From Hyalangium ruber (GTDB lineage Bacteria; Myxococcota; Myxococcia; Myxococcales; Myxococcaceae): a stretch of 64,000 nt of DNA. Both the position numbers and the translations under genes were made by a program. The stretch covers positions 62,001 to 126,000 of the forward strand of contig NZ_JAXIVS010000012.1 of NCBI RefSeq assembly GCF_034259325.1, given 5' to 3'. Shown piece by piece: positions 49,411 to 58,382 of this stretch (the first letter of the stretch is position 1; every line of letters starts with the position of its first letter). Below the pieces are notes generated by a model. It was not told the DNA's origin. It worked only from the letters and a program-made list of their open reading frames with translations, and did not search any database.

Positions 49411-51434
49411 ACGCAACGATTGGATACGGGCTCGTGCTCGGGGCGCTGGTCTGCGCCACGTTCGGAGCCCTGGTGGGCCTGGTCAGCGGCATGCGCCGCA
49501 GTGAGGCCGGCTTCCCCTGGGTGATGCGCGCGGTGTGGGGCTTCTTCGCCTGTATGGCGGGCTCCAACCTGCTGATGGTCTACGCGCTGCTCAGCAACGA
49601 CTTCAGCATCAAGTACGTGGCACAGGTGGGCAGCCGCGCCACGCCGACGCTCTTCAAGATCGTCTCGCTGTGGAGCGCCCTCGAGGGCTCCATCCTCTTC
49701 TGGGGCCTCATCATGGGCTCCTTCGTGCTGGCCTTCGCGCTGGCGCACCGCAACGAGCACCGGCGCTACATGTCGCTGGCGCTGGGCACCATGCTGGGCG
49801 TGGGCGTCTTCTTCGCCTTCCTCATCGCCGGTCCCGCCAACCCCTGGCACACCCTGCCGGTGGTTCCGCCGGACGGCCCGGGTCCCAACCCGCTGCTGCA
49901 GAACCACATCCTCATGGTCATCCACCCGCCCATGCTCTACCTGGGCTACGTGGGCATGACGGTGCCCTTCGGCCTGGCCGTGGCGGCGCTGCTGCGCGGG
50001 GAGATTGGCGACGCGTGGATGGCGCCCCTGCGGCGCTGGACGCTGCTGGCGTGGATGTTCCTGTCCGTGGGAATCATCCTCGGCTCGTGGTGGGCGTACG
50101 CGGTGCTGGGCTGGGGCGGCTACTGGGCGTGGGATCCGGTGGAGAACGCCTCGTTCCTGCCGTGGCTGACGGCCACCGCCTTCATGCACTCCACCATGGT
50201 CCAGGAGCGCAAGCGGATGCTCAAGCTGTGGACCATGAGCCTGGCCCTGGCCAGCTTCATCCTCACCATCCTGGGCACGTTCATGACGCGCTCGGGCATC
50301 TTCAACTCGGTCCACTCCTTCACCCAGTCGGACATCGGCCCCACGTTCCTGGCCTTCCTCGCGTTCCTCATCGTGGGCTCCATCGTGCTGATGGCCACGC
50401 GCGGGCACCTGCTGGTGCCCGAGGGCCGCATCACCTCGCCGCTGTCGCGCGAGACGAGCATCCTGATCAACAACCTGGTGTTCGTGGCCATCACCTTCAC
50501 GGTGCTCCTGGGCACGGTGTACCCGCTCATCTCCGAGGCGGTGCGCGGGGTACGGGTCAGCGTGGGCGAGCCGTACTTCAACAAGATGGCGGTGCCCGGC
50601 GGCATCGCCGTGCTCTTCCTCATGGGCGTGGGCCCCATGCTGCCCTGGGGTACTCCGGACAAGGCGGCCGTGCGGCGCCAGTTCATCATCCCCGCCGCCG
50701 TGGGGCTGGTGGTGGCGATCGCCTGCTATGCGTCGGGCATGCGCGGCGTGTACCCGCTGCTCACCTTCGGGCTGGCCGGCTTCGTCACCGTGATTACGCT
50801 GCGCGAGCTGGTGGCGCCGGTGCGCGTGCGCATGAGCGAGCGCAAGGAGGGGCTCGTCACCGCCGTGCTGCAGAGCGCCTCCAAGGCTCGCCGGCGCTTC
50901 GGTGGCTACGTCGTCCACCTGGGCATCATCATCATCATCGTGGCGGTGGCGGCTTCCTCCGCGTACGTGAAGCACACCTCCGGCACGCTGCGCATGGGCG
51001 AGGTGCTCAAGCTGGACGGCTACCAGATGAAGTTCCTGGGCGTGAAGGAAGGCCAGGAGCCGCACCGCACCTTCATCGCCGCGCAGGTGGAAGTCACGAC
51101 GCCCGGCGGCAAGGTGAGCGAGTTCATGCCCCGGCTGAACTACTACGAGCGCAGCACGGACCCCATCGGCACGCCCGCGGTGCGCGAGTCGCCGAAGGAG
51201 GACCTCTATATGTCGCTGATGGCCATCTCTCCGGAGAACGGCACGGCGAGCCTCAACGTATGGGTCTTCCCGCTGGTGGGGTGGATCTGGTGGAGCATCC
51301 CCATCCTGGTGCTGGGATCGCTGATCGCGATCTGGCCGTCCCGGCGGCGCGTGGCGGTGTCGGCCAACGCTCCGGATGCGGGCGCCTCGGCGCCTCCCGT
51401 GGCCGGCAGTGACATGAACCGGGGTGCCGCATGA
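49407..51434 (+). CDS. ccmF: Heme lyase subunit CcmF
   Basis: The GTG at 49407 overlaps the ccmE stop and gives 675 residues with about 14-15 membrane segments. The WWD heme-handling motif is WAYAVLGWGGYWAWDPVENA, followed by LPWLTATAFMHS. CcmF with CcmH attaches heme to apocytochrome CxxCH motifs in the periplasm. Length is normal. Overlap with the thioredoxin gene is four bases (ATGA). Confidence 0.96.
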   Translation: MNATIGYGLVLGALVCATFGALVGLVSGMRRSEAGFPWVMRAVWGFFACMAGSNLLMVYALLSNDFSIKYVAQVGSRATPTLFKIVSLWSALEGSILFWGLIMGSFVLAFALAHRNEHRRYMSLALGTMLGVGVFFAFLIAGPANPWHTLPVVPPDGPGPNPLLQNHILMVIHPPMLYLGYVGMTVPFGLAVAALLRGEIGDAWMAPLRRWTLLAWMFLSVGIILGSWWAYAVLGWGGYWAWDPVENASFLPWLTATAFMHSTMVQERKRMLKLWTMSLALASFILTILGTFMTRSGIFNSVHSFTQSDIGPTFLAFLAFLIVGSIVLMATRGHLLVPEGRITSPLSRETSILINNLVFVAITFTVLLGTVYPLISEAVRGVRVSVGEPYFNKMAVPGGIAVLFLMGVGPMLPWGTPDKAAVRRQFIIPAAVGLVVAIACYASGMRGVYPLLTFGLAGFVTVITLRELVAPVRVRMSERKEGLVTAVLQSASKARRRFGGYVVHLGIIIIIVAVAASSAYVKHTSGTLRMGEVLKLDGYQMKFLGVKEGQEPHRTFIAAQVEVTTPGGKVSEFMPRLNYYERSTDPIGTPAVRESPKEDLYMSLMAISPENGTASLNVWVFPLVGWIWWSIPILVLGSLIAIWPSRRRVAVSANAPDAGASAPPVAGSDMNRGAA

Positions 51435-52009
51435 AGTGGGGAATCACCATTGCCGCCGTCGTGCTCGCCGCGGCGCTGCTCGTCGTGCTGCTGATGGGCT
51501 TCGGGCGAAACCCGCACGAGGTGCCCTTCATGATGGCGGGCAAGCCGGCGCCGGCCTTCACCCTGCGGGCCATGGACAGCGGCAAGAAGGTGACGCTGGA
51601 CGAGTTCCGCGGTCGCCCGGTGGTCATCAACTTCTGGGCCTCGTGGTGCGGACCCTGCCGGCAGGAGCACCCGGTGCTCGAGTGGGGCCAGGACAAGTTC
51701 GGCGACCAGGTGCAGTTCCTCGGCATCGTCTTCGAGGACTCCGAGGAGAACGCGGTGCAGTTCCTCCAGCAGATGGGCGCCAGCTTCCCGCAGCTGGTGG
51801 ATCCGCGCTCGCGCGTGGCGGTGGACTACGGCGTGGCCGGCGTGCCGGAGACGTACTTCATCGACACCAACGGGGTCATCCTCCCGGGCAAGGACTCCCG
51901 GGGCAACGCCCTGGGCAAGCACGTGGGGCCCATCGATCCTCAGACGCTCGCCGACCGTATCCGCCTGCTGACCACCGGTGGGGGCTCCCCGCCGACGGCC
52001 CGGCCGTGA
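51431..52009 (+). CDS. ccmG: Thiol:disulfide interchange protein CcmG/DsbE
   Basis: The 192-residue protein has one N-terminal membrane helix (ITIAAVVLAAALLVVLLMG) and a periplasmic thioredoxin domain with WCGPC (Cys73, Cys76), the cis-Pro loop GVPETYFID and the CcmG-like insertion region. CcmG keeps apocytochrome CxxCH cysteines reduced for heme attachment. It is coupled to ccmF. A zinc-ribbon protein gene separates it from ccmH. Confidence 0.93.
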   Translation: MKWGITIAAVVLAAALLVVLLMGFGRNPHEVPFMMAGKPAPAFTLRAMDSGKKVTLDEFRGRPVVINFWASWCGPCRQEHPVLEWGQDKFGDQVQFLGIVFEDSEENAVQFLQQMGASFPQLVDPRSRVAVDYGVAGVPETYFIDTNGVILPGKDSRGNALGKHVGPIDPQTLADRIRLLTTGGGSPPTARP

Positions 52010-52029
52010 AGCGGTAAGGAGCCAGGCCC

Positions 52030-53181
52030 GTGCCCCCCAAGGTTCCCCGAAGCGTTGTTGCCCCGCCCCTGCCCAAGTGCCCGGACTGCGGCGAGGTCGC
52101 CGCGGAGCCGCGGCTGCGCTACTGCGAGAACTGTGGCGGGCGGATGCCCGAGTACAAGCCTCCCACGGGGATGATCGCCGCCGTGGGCGAAGGGGGCGAA
52201 GGCACCGAGGACCCGTTCTCGGACGAGCCGAAGAAGCCGCCCTACCACGGGCCCAAGTGGCTGGCGCATGTGCCGGGGCACTCGCCCACGGTGCTGGGCA
52301 TCGCGCTGCAGTTGGTGGCGCTGGGGCTCTCCATCATCCCCGCCCTGGCCGGCGTGGGTCCGTTCTGGTCCTTCGCGATGCTGCTGGGCAGCATCCTCGT
52401 GGTGGCGCGGGAGCTGCGCGCCGCCGGCGAGACGGCGATGGCGTGGATCCCTGAGTCGCTCCACCCTCCCCTGGTGCCGGCGCTGTACACGGCGCTGTCG
52501 GTGGGGCTGTGCCTGCCCATGCTGGAGTTCAGCGTCCAGCCGTTGCTGTGGATCGGCGGCACGGTGCTGCTGGCCCGGGACCAGTGGCGCAAGGTGTTCC
52601 TGGGGCCCCAGGGCTATGCCCAGCGCTTCGATCCGCGCTCACTGCTGCGCGTGCCTCGGGTGCTGGCGCTGGCCGGTGTGGCGGTGTGCATGCTGGCGCT
52701 CCTCTTCCCGTGGATCAACATCGACTTCGGCCGCGCAGGCGCCGCTGCCTCCTCCATCGCGGGGCGCGTGGACACCTCGCCCCGGCCCTTCGGGGACGTG
52801 GTCTACAGCGGCTTGGAGGACGTCCACACCACGGGCGCCAGCCGGCCGGTGGCGTCCACGATTCAGCTCGCGCTGCTGGCGGTGCTGGTCATCACCATGC
52901 TGCGGCCCGAGGAGGACCGTCCCGAGTGGCTGCGCTTCGTGCCCGCGGGGCTCACGGTCATCGCCCTGGCCTGGGTGCTGATGAACATGCGTCTGAAGGT
53001 GGGGCCCATCATGTTCCTGGCGGGGCTCATCCCCGTGGGCCTCATGGCGGTCATGACGGCCCTGGGGCGCGACGAGCCCGCCCCCGCCTACGCCGAGGAC
53101 TATCCCCCCGAGGACGACTACCCCACGGAGGACGACTATGGCCCTCCGACCAACCCGAACGACGAGGACATGCCGGGCTGA
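52030..53181 (+). CDS. Zinc-ribbon-containing multi-pass membrane protein inserted in the ccm operon
   Basis: From the GTG at 52030 the 383-residue protein has an N-terminal zinc ribbon (CPDC and CENC, cysteines about residues 17, 20, 32 and 35), a basic linker, then about eight hydrophobic segments (LGIALQLVALGLSIIPALAG, VLALAGVAVCMLALLFPWIN) and an acidic Asp/Tyr/Glu-rich tail. I do not recognise the family. It lies 20 bases after ccmG and 142 bases before ccmH in the same direction. It may act in cytochrome maturation or just share the transcript. Confidence 0.65.
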   Translation: MPPKVPRSVVAPPLPKCPDCGEVAAEPRLRYCENCGGRMPEYKPPTGMIAAVGEGGEGTEDPFSDEPKKPPYHGPKWLAHVPGHSPTVLGIALQLVALGLSIIPALAGVGPFWSFAMLLGSILVVARELRAAGETAMAWIPESLHPPLVPALYTALSVGLCLPMLEFSVQPLLWIGGTVLLARDQWRKVFLGPQGYAQRFDPRSLLRVPRVLALAGVAVCMLALLFPWINIDFGRAGAAASSIAGRVDTSPRPFGDVVYSGLEDVHTTGASRPVASTIQLALLAVLVITMLRPEEDRPEWLRFVPAGLTVIALAWVLMNMRLKVGPIMFLAGLIPVGLMAVMTALGRDEPAPAYAEDYPPEDDYPTEDDYGPPTNPNDEDMPG

Positions 53182-53323
53182 GTCCTTGGCGCCGGAGGCT
53201 CCTTCGCGCTCCTCTCCCAGCCTGGCGGGCGGGGGGCACGCTGGGCAGGCCGGTCCACTCCTGAAGGTTTCGCTGTGCAACACTGCGCCGCGGCGCTAGG
53301 TAATCCGCGCCCGGGTACCCCGT

Positions 53324-53818
53324 ATGACTGCCGCCCTCCTCTCCCTCGCTCTCGCCGCCGGTCTCGTCACCGGCCAGTTCGCTCCCCAGCAGGCCGGGAG
53401 CGATCCTCTCGCGGACCCCGTCCTGGAGGCGCGCGTCCAGAAGCTCGGCAAGGAGCTGCGCTGCGCCGTGTGCCAGGGCGTCTCCATCGCCGACAGCCCG
53501 GCCTCCATGGCCCGCGCCCAGCTCGACACCGTGCGCGAGCTCGTCGCCGAGGGGAAGAGTGACGAGGAGATCATCACGTACTTCGTGGAGCGCTACGGAG
53601 AGTGGGTGCTGCTGGAGCCCACCAAGGAGGGTTTCAACTGGCTCGTCTGGGCGGGCCCCCTCCTCCTCCTCGTGGGCGGACTCCTCATCATCCTGAAGCA
53701 GGTCAAACGTGAGCCGGCGCCCGCCTCCGCCCAGGCCACGCCTGCCGCCACACCGCCCGCGTCCGCCGAGGCGGAGGACCCGTACCTGCAGGCCATTCGC
53801 CGGGAGCTGGATCAATGA
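53324..53818 (+). CDS. ccmH: Cytochrome c maturation protein CcmH
   Basis: The 164-residue protein has a signal peptide (MTAALLSLALAAGLVTGQFA), the redox motif LRCAVCQG (Cys47, Cys50), KSDEEIITYFVERYGEWVLL and a C-terminal membrane anchor (LVWAGPLLLLVGGLLIILK). CcmH with CcmG and CcmF handles the apocytochrome thiols during ligation. The CPVC-type motif is CAVC here. The stop overlaps the next ATG by four bases. Confidence 0.93.
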   Translation: MTAALLSLALAAGLVTGQFAPQQAGSDPLADPVLEARVQKLGKELRCAVCQGVSIADSPASMARAQLDTVRELVAEGKSDEEIITYFVERYGEWVLLEPTKEGFNWLVWAGPLLLLVGGLLIILKQVKREPAPASAQATPAATPPASAEAEDPYLQAIRRELDQ

Positions 53819-54792
53819 CGCAGCCGACCAACTGGTGGCCGGGACTCATCGCCCTGGCGATCTCCCTGCTCTGCGGAGTCGCCTACCTGCTGCTGCAGCG
53901 GGGAAAGAACCGCGCCGCCCCCGCGCCCGAGGCGCAGCGCGACGGCGTGCTGGACGACCTGGACCGGCGCGCGCAGTCGCTCATCGAGCAGCTCAAGGAG
54001 CTGGTGGCCGACAAGCACAACCTCTCCCCCGAGCAGTTCGCCGCCGAGAAGTCCCGGCTGGAGCTCGAGGCCGCCGCCGCCCTGCGCGCCCGGGATGAGT
54101 ACGTGAAGCAGCGCAAGAGCCCCGCTCCGGGGACTTCCGGCTCCACGGCGCCCGCCCCCACGGCCCCGGCGCCCACGGGCTTCGCCGCGACCCACCCGCA
54201 GCTCATGGGCGCGCTGTGGGGCGCGGCCATCGTCACGTTCTTCGGGGCCCTGGGCTATCTGCTCGTCTCCGAGCAGCGCCCGCGCGACGAGGGCATGGAG
54301 GCCACGGGCCGGGTGCCTCCGGGTGCCGAGGGCGCCCCGGGCCAGCCGCAGGGCATGAGCCAGGAGGACCAGGAGCTCGCCGAGGCCCAGGAGCGCCTGA
54401 AGGCCAACCCGAACGATCTGGAGTCCGCGGCGCTGGTGGCGCACGAGATGATCCGGCGCCAGAGCCCCGAGGAGGCCGAGCGGCTGACGAACCGGACGCT
54501 CGCCCTGGATCCGTTCCACATCGAGTCGCGGGTCCACCGCGGCGTGCTGCGCGCCATTCGCGGCGATGTGCCGGGCGCGGAGCAGGAGCTGGAGACGCTG
54601 GCGGACACCTACCCCGGCGCCCAGGAGGCCCTGCTGTTCCTGGGCTTCATCCACATCCAGTCCGGCAACCGGGCCAAGGCGCTGGCGTACTTCGAGCGCT
54701 TCGCCGTGGAGGTGCCGCGCAACATGCAGCCGCCGCAGCTCGAGGCCGCCATCGCGCAGCTCCGCCAGGAAGTCGCCGGCCAGCAGCCCTGA
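53815..54792 (+). CDS. ccmI: CcmI-like tetratricopeptide protein
   Basis: The 325-residue protein has two membrane segments (PGLIALAISLLCGVAYLLLQ near the start and LWGAAIVTFFGALGYLLVSE around 135-155), a cytoplasmic coiled coil between them and a periplasmic region with TPR-like repeats (SPEEAERLTNRTLALDP, EALLFLGFIHIQSGNRAKAL). CcmI-type proteins chaperone apocytochromes to the ligation complex. It is coupled to ccmH (ATGA) and converges with exoI three bases away. The gene symbol is by position and domain order. Confidence 0.75.
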   Translation: MTQPTNWWPGLIALAISLLCGVAYLLLQRGKNRAAPAPEAQRDGVLDDLDRRAQSLIEQLKELVADKHNLSPEQFAAEKSRLELEAAAALRARDEYVKQRKSPAPGTSGSTAPAPTAPAPTGFAATHPQLMGALWGAAIVTFFGALGYLLVSEQRPRDEGMEATGRVPPGAEGAPGQPQGMSQEDQELAEAQERLKANPNDLESAALVAHEMIRRQSPEEAERLTNRTLALDPFHIESRVHRGVLRAIRGDVPGAEQELETLADTYPGAQEALLFLGFIHIQSGNRAKALAYFERFAVEVPRNMQPPQLEAAIAQLRQEVAGQQP

Positions 54793-54795
54793 GCC

Positions 54796-55995
54796 CTACA
54801 CGGCGGCCCGGCGCCGCCGCAGCCGGCGGATGCGCTCCACCGTGTCCTCCGGCAGCACGCGCTTGAGCACCTCGCGGGCCGAGCGCGCCGCCGACTCGTG
54901 GCGGGTGAACCACGCTCCCGCCCCCGTGGAGGCGTGGACGCGCACCGACACCGTGCGCCGCTGCTTCGTCGTCCAGTCGGACTTGTACGTCTCGGTGCCG
55001 CGCAGGAAGTCGTACTCGGTGAGCCCCGCCTCGAGCGCGTCCTTGAAGGTCTCGCCCACGAGCACCAGCCCCACGCTCTTGTTGCGCCAGGCCGGGTCAT
55101 AGCCGGACTGGAAGTAGATGAACGTGTCGCGGTGGACGATGCCGTACACGGAGGCCACGGCCTGGCTGCCCACCTTCATCGTGTACAGGCGCAGCCGGCC
55201 CCGCTCGGCCAACAGCTGCGTGGCGTCGCGGTGGAAGGACTCCACGCCCTTGCCCTTGATGCCCTGGGAGCCGCCGTCCGCGGCCCAGCGCGCCGCGTGC
55301 AGGCGGAAGAAGTCCGTCATCGGCGCCGCCAGCGCTCCGGGCGCCTCGGTGCGCTCAATGCGGTAGCCCTCCTGCTTCTCCAGCCACTTGCGCCGGCGCA
55401 GGTAGTTGTCCCGCCGGCCCGTGCGCTTGAGGAAGGCATCGAAGGGCTCGCCCGGCGTGAACGTCTCGTACGGGCACACGTAGCGGTCGGTGACGCCGAC
55501 CTCCAGGTCCGGGAAGGTCTCGCGCAGCACCTTCACGGTGAGCGAGTCCTCGCGCAGGTCCGTGAGGTCCAGCACGTCCCAGCTCCCGTGCGTCTCGCGC
55601 AGGGCGTTGGCGAAGGCGCGGGTGACGGCCTCCTCCTGGCCCCGGCGGGCCACCACGTCCAGGTAGTCGCTGCCGATGTGCGTCTCGCCCAGGAACGCGA
55701 GCCGGCCCACCAGCCGGCCCATGACCCGGCGCAGCTCGAAGCCCAGCGGCATCAACCCGACCAGCGCGCCGGTGCGGTCACGGGCCGTGAAGATCAACGG
55801 CCGGCGGTCCGGAGCGATCCGGCGACACCAGGGATAGAGCCACTCCCAGGCGTTGAAGGGCCCCGCGTCGCTCGCGTCGAGCAGCGCGTCCCACTCGGCG
55901 CGCATCCGGGCCAGCGTGGAGAGCTCGTGGACGACATCCACCCGCAGCCACTGCGAGAGCTGTGGCTCGGGCGTCACCTCGGATTCACGAATCAT
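54796..55995 (-). CDS. exoI: GNAT/FemAB-fold transferase of the spore-coat locus (ExoI)
   Basis: The 399-residue protein belongs to the CelD/BcsL-like GNAT group (PF13480-type): HELSTLARMRAEWDALLDAS, PFNAWEWLYPWCRRI and the C-terminal FIYFQSGYDPAWRNKSVGLV and YDFLRGTETYKSDWTTKQRR segments. In Myxococcus xanthus exoI is the last gene of exoA-I, and the order here is identical. The fold is shared with FemAB enzymes that transfer glycine from aminoacyl-tRNA; whether ExoI acetylates or aminoacylates is unknown. Confidence 0.85.
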   Translation of the reverse strand: MIRESEVTPEPQLSQWLRVDVVHELSTLARMRAEWDALLDASDAGPFNAWEWLYPWCRRIAPDRRPLIFTARDRTGALVGLMPLGFELRRVMGRLVGRLAFLGETHIGSDYLDVVARRGQEEAVTRAFANALRETHGSWDVLDLTDLREDSLTVKVLRETFPDLEVGVTDRYVCPYETFTPGEPFDAFLKRTGRRDNYLRRRKWLEKQEGYRIERTEAPGALAAPMTDFFRLHAARWAADGGSQGIKGKGVESFHRDATQLLAERGRLRLYTMKVGSQAVASVYGIVHRDTFIYFQSGYDPAWRNKSVGLVLVGETFKDALEAGLTEYDFLRGTETYKSDWTTKQRRTVSVRVHASTGAGAWFTRHESAARSAREVLKRVLPEDTVERIRRLRRRRAAV

Positions 55996-56020
55996 CGTGT
56001 CGACCTCATCAATCGGGGCT

Positions 56021-57199
56021 TCAGCCGGTGCGCTTGCGCGTGCGACGGTCCGACTTCACCGCCTCGCGCACCGCCGCGGCCACCGCTGCCATCACCTCGG
56101 GCGACAGGTCCTGGTGGCACGGAATCTCCACGATGGAGCGCCGCAACTGCGCCACCTCCGGGAAGGCCGTCGCGTCACACGCCGGGTGGAAGCGCCGCCA
56201 GAAGTCGATGGCGTCGATGCCCTGCGCGTGCAGGCTCCCCATCACCTCCGCCTTGTCCTGCACCACCAGCGGATAGAAGAGCGGGCTCACTCCCGGCGGC
56301 AACTGGTTGAACAGCGGCGTCGAGATGTCCCGCAGCCGCCCGAGCAGGAAGAAGTAGTTGCGCCGCCGCTTCTCGACGATCGCCTCCATGTCCTGCGCCA
56401 GGGCGATGCGCTTGGTCAGCGGGCTCATGCCCAGGTCCACGTGGTCCCGGTTGAAGTGCTGCGTCCCCGTGGCCACGCGCTCGATGTTGGCCGCCTTCAC
56501 CGTGCCGTGGCCCACGCTCCGGACGAGGCTGCGCAGCCCCCTGCCCATCGCCCCACCCCGCAGCTCCAGGTTCTGGAGCAGCGCGGACACGGTGTGGCTG
56601 AACGTGGACACGCTGGGCGGCAGCGGCGGCTCCGGCAGGCTGTACTGCCGAGGGCCGTTGATCGTCAGCGCGCCCCCGTTGGGCACCGGCAGCGTCTTGT
56701 ACAGGCAGAAGATGCCGATATCGCCCGTCGTCCCCAGCGGCACCGTGCCGTCCGCCGACAGCAGCGACAGGGCGCAGTCCTCGATGAGGGGAATGCCGTG
56801 GCGATCGGCGATCTGGCGCATCTCCGCCGCCGGGCCCGGGAAGCCCGCGTAGTGGATGAGGTAGAGGGCCTTGGTGTTCGGGCCGATCTTCTTCTCCACG
56901 TCCTCCAGGTCCACATCCCACCGGCTGCCCACGCGGTAGAAGCGCGGCGTGGCGCCCGCGTCCACGACGGCCCCCACCTCCACACCGTGGTGGTAGGCCG
57001 GCATCAGCACCTCGCCCTTGTCCAACCCCAGCATCTTCACCGTGAGCCAGACGGCGTTCCGGGCGAAGTAGAAATAGCGCACGTTCGACGCGGCGAACGG
57101 CTGGAAGGAGCTCGACCGCGGGCGCCCCAACAACATGCTCGGCCAGAGCGTGGGCAGGGAGGGGACGAACAGCTTCTGGGAAAGCGTCACTTCTTCCAT
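56021..57199 (-). CDS. exoH: DegT/DnrJ-type PLP aminotransferase (ExoH)
   Basis: The ATG at 57199 gives 392 residues. PLP-fold features include VLMPAYHHGVEVGAVVDAGA, the cofactor-binding IPLIEDCALSLL (Asp141) and the probable Schiff-base Lys168 in CLYKTLPVPNGGAL. Such enzymes aminate sugar nucleotides to amino sugars. The start overlaps exoG by 13 bases. Orthology to exoH is from identical neighbours. Confidence 0.85.
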   Translation of the reverse strand: MEEVTLSQKLFVPSLPTLWPSMLLGRPRSSSFQPFAASNVRYFYFARNAVWLTVKMLGLDKGEVLMPAYHHGVEVGAVVDAGATPRFYRVGSRWDVDLEDVEKKIGPNTKALYLIHYAGFPGPAAEMRQIADRHGIPLIEDCALSLLSADGTVPLGTTGDIGIFCLYKTLPVPNGGALTINGPRQYSLPEPPLPPSVSTFSHTVSALLQNLELRGGAMGRGLRSLVRSVGHGTVKAANIERVATGTQHFNRDHVDLGMSPLTKRIALAQDMEAIVEKRRRNYFFLLGRLRDISTPLFNQLPPGVSPLFYPLVVQDKAEVMGSLHAQGIDAIDFWRRFHPACDATAFPEVAQLRRSIVEIPCHQDLSPEVMAAVAAAVREAVKSDRRTRKRTG

Positions 57200-58305
57200 C
57201 GCGCCACCACCTCTTTCGCCGCGGGGACCCAGCGGAACTTGGCCGCGCACAGCGCGCGACTGAATGCGGAGTCATTGAAGATGGAGACCCAGGTGTGGCG
57301 GCGGACCTTGTCCGTCCAGTCCCGCTTCCACACCATGTCCGGCCCCAGGAAGTCGAACTCGCGCAGGCCGCGCGAGATGCAGTCGGCCAGCACCTCGTCC
57401 ATCAAGAGCTGGCCCGGGCTGCACTCCTTGAGGCTCTCGTCGTAGCCCGGCTTGAGCAGGAAGTAGCGCCCGCCGTAGGTGAGCCCGTACTGGAAGGCCA
57501 CCGGCCGCCCATCCAGGCGCAGGAAGTAGAGCGACAGCCGGCCCGCGTAGGCCGCGTCCCGCGCCAGCTCCGTGTAGAAGCCCCGCGTGCCCGCGTCCTG
57601 CGCCATCGCCGTGCCGCGCTGGCCCTTCCAGCCGCTCTGCTCCAGCGCGAAGCCCTCCTCCAGCTTCGCCTCCAGCTCCAGGCCGCCCTCCACCCGCTCG
57701 ACCGTGAGCCGGCCCTTCTCCTCCAGCTTCTTGCGCCGCCGCCGGCAGTTCGCCTTGAACTTGGACTGGAGCGTGGCCTGGTAGGCCTCCCGTGTGGCCG
57801 GCAGCGGGACATAGGGCGACTGGAGCGACTCCCACGTCCCCGTCCCCAGCCCCGCGGCGCGCGCCTCCTCGAGCAGGTACCAGCCCGCTCCGCCCTCTGG
57901 CACGTCGGTGAGCCGGAGCACGTCCCAGCTCTTGTCCGTGCGCAGCCAGGCCAGGAACATCGCCGCCGCGGCCTCCGGCTCCTGGGCAATCAAGTCGAAG
58001 CGGCACGAGTGCGGGTTGGCCGTGCCCGACAACTGCCGCACGGGCACCCCGTACATCGTCGTCCGCTCGGCCATCAGCGGCAGCGCCGCCGTCAGGCGCC
58101 CCTCCCCGTCCCGCAGGGTGAGGACCCGCAGCTGGGCCGAAGGCGCGAAGTTATCGATCCAGATGCGCAGGAACTCGTGCCGGTAGAAGAGCTCGTTGGC
58201 CGTGGCCTCCACGAGCGCGTTCCACTCCGGCTCCAGCGCCATGAACCCGGCCCGGTCCGATATCTCCTGGACACTCGGGGCGGGCGTGAGCTGTCTGGCT
58301 TCCAT
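57187..58305 (-). CDS. exoG: GNAT/FemAB-fold transferase of the spore-coat locus (ExoG)
   Basis: The 372-residue protein has the same layout as ExoI: FMALEPEWNALVEATANELF, FYRHEFLRIWIDNF, then YFLLKPGYDESLKECSPGQL and EFDFLGPDMVWKRDWTDKVR. It is the first of two such transferases around the aminotransferase gene. Donor and acceptor are unknown. Order exoG-exoH-exoI matches the Myxococcus locus. It starts 77 bases after exoF. Confidence 0.85.
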   Translation of the reverse strand: MEARQLTPAPSVQEISDRAGFMALEPEWNALVEATANELFYRHEFLRIWIDNFAPSAQLRVLTLRDGEGRLTAALPLMAERTTMYGVPVRQLSGTANPHSCRFDLIAQEPEAAAAMFLAWLRTDKSWDVLRLTDVPEGGAGWYLLEEARAAGLGTGTWESLQSPYVPLPATREAYQATLQSKFKANCRRRRKKLEEKGRLTVERVEGGLELEAKLEEGFALEQSGWKGQRGTAMAQDAGTRGFYTELARDAAYAGRLSLYFLRLDGRPVAFQYGLTYGGRYFLLKPGYDESLKECSPGQLLMDEVLADCISRGLREFDFLGPDMVWKRDWTDKVRRHTWVSIFNDSAFSRALCAAKFRWVPAAKEVVARWKK

Positions 58306-58382
58306 GTGTGCAGAACTCCCGAACGCGCGGACAGCCCTCGGGGGCCGCCGCGCGCGTGCAAGGTGGGAATGGTCGAAGCCGG

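Noticed and set aside
49071-51065. 664-codon minus-strand frame opposite ccmE-ccmF
   Set aside because: Histidine- and arginine-rich shadow of two clear ccm genes.
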